A DNA stretch of 64,000 nucleotides, from positions 166,509 through 230,508 of the forward strand of contig NW_017962934.1 in NCBI RefSeq assembly GCF_001661345.1, read 5' to 3'. Positions within the stretch are counted from its first letter, which is position 1. The number at the start of each line of letters is the position of its first letter. Positions 55,894 to 64,000 of the stretch are shown in pieces. Under the pieces are notes generated by a model. That model was not told the origin of the DNA, ran no database searches, and saw only the letters and a list, made by a program, of their open reading frames with translations. A program made the translations under genes and the position numbers. Origin of the DNA: Ascoidea rubescens DSM 1968 (lineage: Eukaryota > Ascomycota > Saccharomycetes > Ascoideales > Ascoideaceae).

Positions 55894-58100
55894 TTCATTG
55901 CAATATTTCTTGTTTACAGATTAAATTTTAATCGTCTAACATTTCAATTATTCTTTTAAAAATAATTATTTTCCTTTTCTGACCATTGTCTGTACTTGAA
56001 ATGATGGTTTTGTTAATGACAACAGTTTAATTTGCCAAATACTTGTCTCCTACTTATCGCAGCTTCTTAACAAATTGACAGTTTGAATTTTCTCAGGAAA
56101 GTCAATGATTTGATGGCTCGAATTCTTTCACTACCCATAACAATGTGAATAATTTATCTTCATTTTCGATTGATGTTACTAGACGTTTTGCTTAAAACAG
56201 ATTGAAAAAAGTTAAGTTCCTTTGTGCCTACCAACTGGCAATGGTATTTTCTATTGGTCCCAAAACAAAAACCAAAAACCACCTGTGATTTGGGTAGAAC
56301 AAAAAGACAAAAATCTGCTCCAGAAAGATTTAATCGTTTTCCGGTGAATCTGGATTATACCCATATCAATTACCCAAGGGTTGTGCCCAAAAATTGGTGA
56401 TAATTTACGAACCCCCTGGATGCTCATTTTGAACAAGTTTGTGAATATTGCTGATTGCATTGTGAAGAACCAGTGAAACAATGTTTATTTCAACAATGAT
56501 GATTGAACAATAGATCAACAAAAAGACGTTACATGGCTTGCATATTTGCAGGAAGTGATTAAACTGATGTCTGCTGTTTTTGAACTTTGTCTTGAAAATT
56601 TAATTATCACCTGCCCCACTATATGATATAATTTCCGTCGAATTCTCACTTTTGAAAATGTTCTGCAAAATTGATGATTCGAACAAGGGGGCTTATTCCA
56701 TAAATGGTAGTAAAAGCAGGCCAGATTATATAACTGCAAAAGCCTTGTAATCTAATGATTTAACTAGATTACATCCAATTGAGTGGTTGCCGCATTTTGA
56801 AAAATTGTTTTGTTAATTCATCAAGTTAGGATGTGATAAAATGTATAAAAAGTTTTGCAGCAGGATATTTAAAGATTATGTCATACAAATAGTTTGGGAC
56901 ATCAAACCACCGCCTTTGCAAATTCATTCATAAATCGGAAGGATTATTATTTGACTGGGCAAAAAGATCAACACAAGAAACTACCATATTTTCAATCAAC
57001 CATTACAGAGAGTTATTGTCGATTTGGATTCTCTTCCTAGATTTAGTTACCTAATTATTACCCATCGAATACTCTACTGTCCTGCCCTTTGGAATTGCAA
57101 AAAATGATTTTTAAATTTGTTAAAATGGGAATTGCTTTTTAGTCTCATAGGTTCCGAATTATTTGAAATCGTTGTTCAAAGAAGTCCACAAAGATATTTC
57201 AGATATTTTGGTACCATCTAATTTAACCAGGGAGAATTCATTTATTTTAAAACATAAGGATAACCAAATATTTGTTAGTCATTCATCAAAAGTCTTTCCT
57301 TAGGATATGCAGATCAATTGAGTCCAAGAATAATCAGGATTTTCTAGATGTCCTGGTTGCCAGCGTTGGAGCTTTGTGGATTGGCACATTATTCAAATTG
57401 AATAATTCATCCCCATTAACAAGTCGTTTGACACATCCATAAATTAATCAAATTATATTTGAGTCCATTCAAAAGTCAAAAAAATTGATGGAGATGCTGA
57501 AGGTGTTAACTCACGAGAGCGATTCAATTGAACAACAACAACCGTCGCAATTGTGCCCAAATTTGAAGCAAATAATGCCTGCCGTTAAATTGATCCAATT
57601 CCAAAGACCGCAAGATCAATTCTGATTAAGTCAAATTGAGTTCTCGGTAAATCAGTCAATATCAATTGGCCAAACATTGAAACCCATAAATTTAAATTAA
57701 ATCAATGACACAAGCTATTGTTTTCAGAAAAAAGCTTATTTTCACGTCAATTCGCACTCACAGGAAAAACCCAGTTACTAAGATGTTGAATTTCAGTGCC
57801 ATATATTAAGGAAAGATTATAGAATCGTTTTAACGCCGGCACCTCTTATGCTGACATTCCATTTGTGGATGATGATGAACAGCTAATGGGTTAGGAGGGG
57901 ATGTATATGATACTCAATTTTATGTTGATGCGATGTATCTCTCATTACCTAGGCTTAAATAATTCAAAGCGATCGCTGGCGAAATACTTCGTATTAGTAA
58001 AAATTTGATTAGCATACTCCTTAACCGAAATTTTTTCAGAGGCAGGGCGGACAACACAAAATTGGTTTATCACACTAATGAAAAATTTGATTGAAGTGAA

Positions 58101-58466
58101 TTGTGGCAGAAAACATTGATTGGTAACTGGTGCTTGAAACCATCGAATCTCAACTCTATTGTTTTTTTTCCCTTTATTTACTCCCATGTATTTCTACGTA
58201 CGATCAGAAATATGCGGTTAGGTGATTATATAATTTATTTACTTTTCATTGGTTCTTGTGTGTACAAGGTTATTCCCAGAGTTAGTGTCCCCTTTTCATT
58301 TTATCAGATCGAAAAATTAGACTACTTTGGGGAGGTTTTCTCTGTCAATCTGGTGGGATCAACTCTCTTGATTATCATTGGTCAACCAATGATTCGCAAC
58401 GCATTCCGGGTAATGTTATCAGTTGAAATATTCAACATTTGTTTGAACTGCCCATCGAAGCAGTAA
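58101..58466 (+). other. Unidentified 121-codon hydrophobic open stretch
   Basis: The frame is open from an ATG at 58101 to a stop at 58464-58466. It has two or three hydrophobic runs (YIIYLLFIGSCVYKVI; VNLVGSTLLIIIGQP) that could be membrane segments. AT-rich DNA readily encodes such runs by chance. No domain or neighbour supports a gene. Confidence 0.25.
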
Positions 58467-61400
58467 ATCTCTTTGTAGATGGTCAAGTTCATTATTTAAG
58501 CTAGGTTGGTCGTTATGGTTCTAAATCAACTGCCACAGAACGTTTGGCAATATTAAAACATGGCTTCTATAATTCAAGAAACAAAATTTGGAATTAGTTT
58601 AGCACTCTCAAGAGTATTTTTGTGAAGGATTCCAAATTCACGTCATGACTATTTTCCCCATTCCCGCTTAACCACTCCGAGTGTTTGATTTCAATTAATG
58701 TGGATATAGTGCCAACTGTGACAAGGTCGAAGAGGACCTTGATTTTCTACCAAGGTTCTTAGCACCTACATCAACATTATAGATTCAAGATCACTAGAAA
58801 TATTTCCTAATATTAATATTGAAAACCCTCAAACCACTTACATGATTTAGATAAGTTACAAGACTCAACAAATATGTACACTCTTAGGTTTGAAGGGAAA
58901 AACCTACAAAGTGCCCATGTTGGACCTATGAGAATGATGCCCAATCAAAATCTTTCATGATAGTGATCATTCACTGTAGAAACGAAGCTTTGATGCATTG
59001 ATATTAATGGTTGACTCATTAGTCTTCACTCGAAATAACCTAAGATTTTGAATTTCATATTAATCTCTGAGAAGCTGGTATTTGGATAGGCTGACTGAAC
59101 ATCATTTTACGTGTTCTTTCATGGTGTTGCACTATATTCATCCAAAAATGGTTTTTGTTTCCTGCAATTCTTGCATCTTAGAAGTCCAATTAATCCGCTC
59201 TTTAGATTCTTAGACCAAGCTGAGAATTGTACTATTAAAGGTTCCTTCACGGAAAATAATATTGAAGCCAATTGGAGGTGCTGGTGATTAAATTGTCAGT
59301 TATACTGAACTAATTAGGAACTGTAATTCTTGGTGTTCATTGTTTATTCAGTTCTCAATGTTAAATTACACTCATGCATTTGGAGAGAAAAATCTGTCGG
59401 TGGAGTTACTTGAAGAAAATCTGAATTAATTATGAATAGCATATTCCATAGATCTTTTAAAAGAACCAGGTTGTGCTGTATTTTCCTTTAATTTTGTTGC
59501 TGACACTCGTTCTCCCATAAAACATCTTTTTCCTCCTAATTCATATAGCTCATCCAAAATTATTCATAGTACCTTTTTCTTTTTAAGAACGCTCACACAA
59601 TACTACCAAATGAAATTATGGAATTTGGTTGCAGCAGAAATTGCTTTAAACATTCTTGCAGACTTGCCGATACTACCACTTTTTGCTAGTTGAGCTAAAG
59701 AATTATCCTTATTCTGATAACACTTTGGAAGAAAATCACGATAATTCTCCAGAATTACATCAAATATTATTTGGAATTGAGTTTTTCGGCACGTATTGCA
59801 TCATTATTACCTTTTTTTGCGTTTGGAGACTTTGCTGAGTTCCCTCTGGTTTTTTTCTTTTCTTATATATGCCAATTATACTCTCCAATAGCGCATGTAG
59901 GGAAATTAATTATCAATCAAACAATCAAAATGCAATAAATATCTTTTGAAGAGCTTTGGGCCTGCCATTTTTTTTCAACAAATTACTCGATGGCCATGAG
60001 TCAGACAGTAATATGGGTTCGGATGGAATACAGGTTTATCAAATTACCTAGGTTAGTGATTATTGGTATTAGCTCTGGAAGTCAGCTCGTTCCCATTTCA
60101 GTTTTCTGAAATAGTACAGATTGTTTTGCATTTAGTTTGTGTGTCCAATTCATTATCAACTTCACACATTGGATGGCCGAATTCAAGGTTCTATAACCAA
60201 AGTCATAAACCGCTCTTTCAATTATTCTAAGAAAGCCTCTTTCAAACATATTTCCAAGTGAAATATATAGAGTCAATTCTATTTCATCATTTTCTTTATT
60301 TAGGTTTACTTCACCCATTTTGAATAATAGATTATCATTATACTAAATTATTATCATTATTTACATTTTCCCCTTAATTATTCAGTACAGTTTCTTTTTC
60401 GATTTTAAATGGGTACTATTTTTTCCTTCTTAGGAATTCCTTGAGAGTTTTCCAAAACAGCAGTTTACTACTTCAATTTGTTTTCAAGTGTTTTGTGTGT
60501 GAAGTAGAACTAATCAATTAAATACTTACCTGAGACAAGAGTTATGTTTGAATTCTGTCCAAACTAGTTTGGCAGGTCTGAATTTTTCTTGTGGTTTCAT
60601 CTGTTTAGTTTCCCTCATTCATCAAATTGCATTCACCATAAATTCTTACCATATTATAGAAATCTTCCCGTTTTGTTTTGTTTTCATTCTGTCTTTAGAT
60701 CTTGGTGGTCCCTCGCCCGTTTTCAATGCCCAACTGGTATGAAAAACTCAGTCAGTAAACAAAACCACCGTTTTAAAGTAAATTTAGTAATTAACCAGAA
60801 AATGATTGCTAACTTACTATAATGCTAAAAGTGGGGATACATATTCTTTAAAACATTGTAGCTGGAGAATTCATATGTAGTAGGGCTGGATGGAATATTG
60901 TAGTGGATAATTTATTAAATTGTTAATAATAAAGATTCTGTGATCTATGAAGTAAAATGGAGAAAGCGTGAAAGAAGACACATTTGATGTACTTTATTTC
61001 GCCAAGTTAATAGTGATTTAACCAAATCTTTTTATATTTATTTTGAATACTTTTTTCTTTTGAATAACACTACCCAAAACACCGTTCTATGAATCCAGGG
61101 AATGCGGTTGAGTCCGAATTTGTGTTGTCTAGCTACTAAAAATGCTCCATTGTGCAGTAAGATTTGGCTCTTGCCATATCTTTTAAAAACTATGTCATTT
61201 CAACAATAAGGAGATAGACTTATGAGATGCACAAGTACATCACTGTTCAACTGGTGGAAAAATAACCATCAGGAATCTGTGGTATGTGTTTGTGCAAAAT
61301 TTATCACAATAAAACTAAGCACTCCATTTGCACCTCAGACCACAGAAACCTTAATGCACGATTTTATTTAGTGATAGGTGCCTCCCAAACTATTCAATCA

Positions 61401-61619
61401 TCTTAGCAACCGCCATCAAAATGACTAATTTTGCCCCCAAAACCAGCCAAATAATTTGCTGATATGTTCTGATCCCCCACCGGAAAACCTTGTGAGTCGC
61501 ACAGAAAACTCATTTCTTTATTCCATTTTGAGCTACCACTATAATTAGTAATTTCTTCAACTGCCCAAACCGTGGCTCACTAATTAAATCCTGTTATCCT
61601 ATACTGCTTATGAAAGTCC

Positions 61620-63430
61620 CGTGCCATTTATACGACTCTTTCTTTTCTACCAAATTTAATCTCATCTCCCTTTCTTTCCGTCAATTCCATTTTTCAATCT
61701 AACTATCTCTTTCAACCGCCTCCACTCACTCACCTATTCACCGTATTTTCACTCCTTTCACTTACAACGTTTCTTTTCCAACTTGGTGTTATCCTTTTCT
61801 TCCACCAATCTTCGCCAATTCAATTCCATTTCAATTCCAATCCTCCTCCATCATTCTCTTCAATATCTTTGCAAATTCTTCCAATCCGTTCTTTACACTC
61901 TTTACACTCGCTATCCACAATTACTACTTCTTAATTTTTTCCTCCCATTCACTTCACACTTGTAATTCTTCTTCAATTTCACTGATTCTCTTTATTATTT
62001 TTGCTAATAATATTACATCACAATCACAATTTTTGCCTTTCCATCACTTTTCCCACCCTCTTCCTTGATATTTACTCAACCTTTACGGAAATTTTTTCCC
62101 TTTGCAAAATTTCTCTTTCTTCTACTGTATATCTCATCTATCGTCCACTTAATCTCCATTCATACAACTAACAACCTTAATATCTCCACCACCATTTTCA
62201 CACTCTTTTCAATTTTCTTACTTGCTGTTCAATTTTCTCTATTTTCTTTTTGTATTTCAATTTATCTTTCCACCGTTCATTCCTTTAACAATCAACTTTT
62301 TCTCTCTTTAACCAAATTTTTACTTTTAGCTGCAAAAATTTCCATTTTTTTTTTTCTTCACATATACATCTACTATGCTGAATCTGCATCCCATTTTGCT
62401 TCCACTCCTCTCTTCATCTGCTTTACTTTTTCACTTTTTATTTCAATTCTACCCAACATCTTGAGCGCTCAACTGTTTATACTTTTCAATCCATCAATCA
62501 ACCTTTTATGCTCCCCTGTTACAATTATCGATTCATTTATGATCGCCGTTCTTCCACCATCAATTTCACTACTTTTCTAAATCACCGTACAGTTAACATT
62601 TTACCACATCTTCATCTTCTTTCTATCACCTTTTTAATTTTCTTTTTCCCATTCTCCATTTTCTATTTTCCTACAATACTGTTCACTTATCCCTCTAACC
62701 CTTTCACCATTTTCACTTTACTGCATCTTTGTCTCGTTTCACTAATAATCCGTAGTTCAAGTTCAATATATCTTTTCATCCCCTTACGTTTCATTCATTC
62801 GTTCATTCATTCCGTTCTCCTGCTTTTCTTTCCAAAATTTATCTCCTCCTCCTTTATGCTTTCATCCCTCTCTCTCTCCTTTAAAATGTTTTTCATCTTT
62901 CATCTTTTCTTTATTACCACCCACTTTTACTATTTTATTTCAATCTCACAAATCCCACGCTCCATCAATTCTTTATTCTCATGCTAGCAATCCCTACTCT
63001 ATCACAACATTCATTCTACTCTTGCTTTTCAGAATCAAAAATCTTCCTGTTACAACTGAAAAATGTCTACTTGCATCCTGCTTATCCACTCTGTCCCTTA
63101 ATCATCACATACCTGACGGACCATCTCGCCCCCCGCACAACAATATTTTCATAATATCTGATACATCTCCATGTCCTATTCCACATCATGCTTCCAAATC
63201 AATCCGGGTAAATTTCCGTTATCCAATTCTTCGTTTTTGTTTCTTTCCACAATATATTTCATATTGTCAACATCTATGGCTATTCACCTTTAACACCCTC
63301 GCCCATCAACTGTTGTCCCTTTTTGCTATTTTTTGTTCGCCTTATATTCTCCAATTCATTTTCATTTTCATTTTCATTTCTTTTGTTTGTCTGACTGCAC
63401 AACCTCATTTATATATTGTGGTTCGCTCTC
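61620..63430 (+). other. Long pyrimidine-rich tract upstream of the terminal gene
   Basis: Over about 1.8 kb the plus strand is dominated by C and T with very few G. This produces long frames rich in Phe, Ser, Leu and Ile (62065-62580, 62508-62987, 63022-63561). I treat those as compositional artefacts, because lack of G removes TAG and TGA stops. Small repeats occur, such as attc units at about 62790-62813 and ttttca units at about 63357-63380. Pyrimidine-rich DNA before fungal genes often marks promoter or 5' UTR; here it is unusually long. Confidence 0.6.
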
Positions 63431-63443
63431 ACATATCAGAAAA

Positions 63444-64000
63444 ATGGCAGACCAACTCCTACATGAAAATAACTTGGAACACCTTCTATTGTATCAACAC
63501 CATTTGTCTCTTCAACTTCAAAGCAATATTGCGCGTCAATCACTTTCTCAACAGTACTTAGATTCCATATCCATTTCTTTAGAAAACATTGAATCAATAG
63601 CCGCCAAAATATTGTCTGACAATCAATCTCATTCAATACTTTTCATCCCCACTTCTAGCACCCTAGATGATGATTCTGACGCCCTTGATCACTCTGACTT
63701 ATCCCTTGAAGTTCATCCAACGAACTGCCCTCACCGGCTTCCCAAAGCATATCATCTTTTAATGCTGTTTTTCCAAACCAAATATAAAGCAGCAGTCCAG
63801 GTATGTTTCCACTACTAATCAAATATTCTCTTACCGTCTTCTGATATTCCTACTAACTACAGATACTTCTTTTACACAGTGCTCTACAATTCGCACACAT
63901 ACTTCATCCACAACCTTGAACGTCTCCCCTTTGGCCGATGTCCGGTCAATGATTTTAGCAAACCAAAATAAAATTATGGACTATATCCTACAATCACATT
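63444..64000 (+). CDS. Unidentified protein gene, 5' part, two exons visible
   Basis: The first exon runs from ATG 63444 (context gaaaaATGg) to 63800, 119 codons, and starts MADQLLHENNLEHLLLYQHH. An intron (63801-63879) follows. Exon 2 (from 63880) stays open for 40 codons to the window edge, reading CSTIRTHTSSTTLNVSPLAD onward. The start was chosen because upstream codons in the same frame come from the pyrimidine-rich tract and read like UTR. Residues 1-60 are leucine- and glutamine-rich and may form helices. Residues 70-90 are acidic (LDDDSDALDHSD). No signal peptide or known domain is seen. It is the only apparently intact gene here and has no copia motif. Confidence 0.65.
63801..63879 (+). 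other. 79-bp spliceosomal intron
   Basis: The donor is gtatgt at 63801, the branch-like site is tactaac at 63851-63857, and the acceptor is cag ending at 63879, 22 nt after the branch site. The exons on both sides are in frame when it is removed. Read through, the frame hits a stop after five codons. The donor and branch sites match the strict consensus known from budding yeasts and some other fungi. Confidence 0.75.

Larger units (their letters stand above)
54260..61600. other. AT-rich interval without recognisable genes
   Basis: By eye this is more AT-rich than the copia block, with shorter open frames. I found no copia motif and no clear Gypsy, LINE or transposase motif on either strand. 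Two open pieces within it (55723-55893 and 58101-58466) are listed separately. A piece at about 57330-57570 (NNQDFLDVLVASVGALWIGT, SKKLMEMLKVLTHESDSIEQ) looks coding but is unidentified. Confidence 0.35.

Noticed and set aside
62065-63561. Three long open frames of 159-179 codons.
   Set aside because: They lie in the pyrimidine-rich tract, where the lack of G removes TAG and TGA stops. The proteins are monotonous Phe/Ser/Leu/Ile strings without domain character.
1-64000. Looked for CRISPR arrays, rRNA genes, bacterial operons, phage modules and toxin genes.
   Set aside because: No regularly spaced repeats, no rRNA-like conserved stretch, and no bacterial gene organisation were seen.

Overview
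The window reads as eukaryotic, AT-rich repeat DNA, most likely fungal (low confidence). There are no operons and no long intact genes. The only convincing host gene, at the right edge, has a short intron with a GTATGT donor and a TACTAAC branch site, and it lies behind a long C+T-rich tract. I cannot name the organism.

From the left edge to about 53.5 kb the window is a graveyard of Ty1/copia LTR retrotransposons. Translated fragments on both strands carry recognisable gag, protease/pre-integrase, integrase, reverse transcriptase (RT) and RNase H motifs, in copia order (gag-PR-IN-RT-RH). Stops and frameshifts break every one of them. I separate at least 13 fragments: C1 (-, 3.2-1.7 kb), C2 (-, 7.5-3.9), C3 (+, 9.9-10.2), C4 (+, 13.6-17.4), C5 (-, 22.7-18.0), C6 (+, 23.2-26.9), C7 (-, 29.1-28.6), C8 (+, 29.4-29.6), C9 (-, 33.9-30.7), C10 (+, 35.0-38.1), C11 (+, 41.0-44.1), C12 (-, 49.3-45.7) and C13 (+, 49.6-52.6). 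I saw no convincing Gypsy, LINE or DNA-transposon signature.

The layout is striking. From C5 onwards minus and plus fragments alternate, so four pairs are head-to-head (C5/C6, C7/C8, C9/C10, C12/C13). The gag-side ends of each pair are too close together to leave obvious room for two 5' LTRs. Tail-to-tail pairs (C4/C5, C8/C9, C11/C12) are also tight. LTR-like, T-rich, non-coding blocks follow C10 (38.1-38.6 kb), C11 (44.1-44.6 kb) and probably C13 (53.6-53.8 kb). The RNase H of C2 appears split by about 0.8 kb of AT-rich DNA at 4.15-4.99 kb.

Between the copia blocks are a few coding-like but unidentified stretches (8.0 kb, 10.6 kb, 38.7-39.4 kb). From 54.3 to 61.6 kb the DNA is more AT-rich and I recognise nothing in it beyond two unidentified open stretches. 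From 61.6 to 63.4 kb the plus strand is extraordinarily pyrimidine-rich. That tract leads into the intron-containing gene that starts at 63444 and runs off the window.

The copia genes would together have built a retrotransposon particle (gag, protease, integrase, RT/RNase H), but nothing here looks able to do so now. All homology calls come from reading motifs by eye; no alignment or database search was run.
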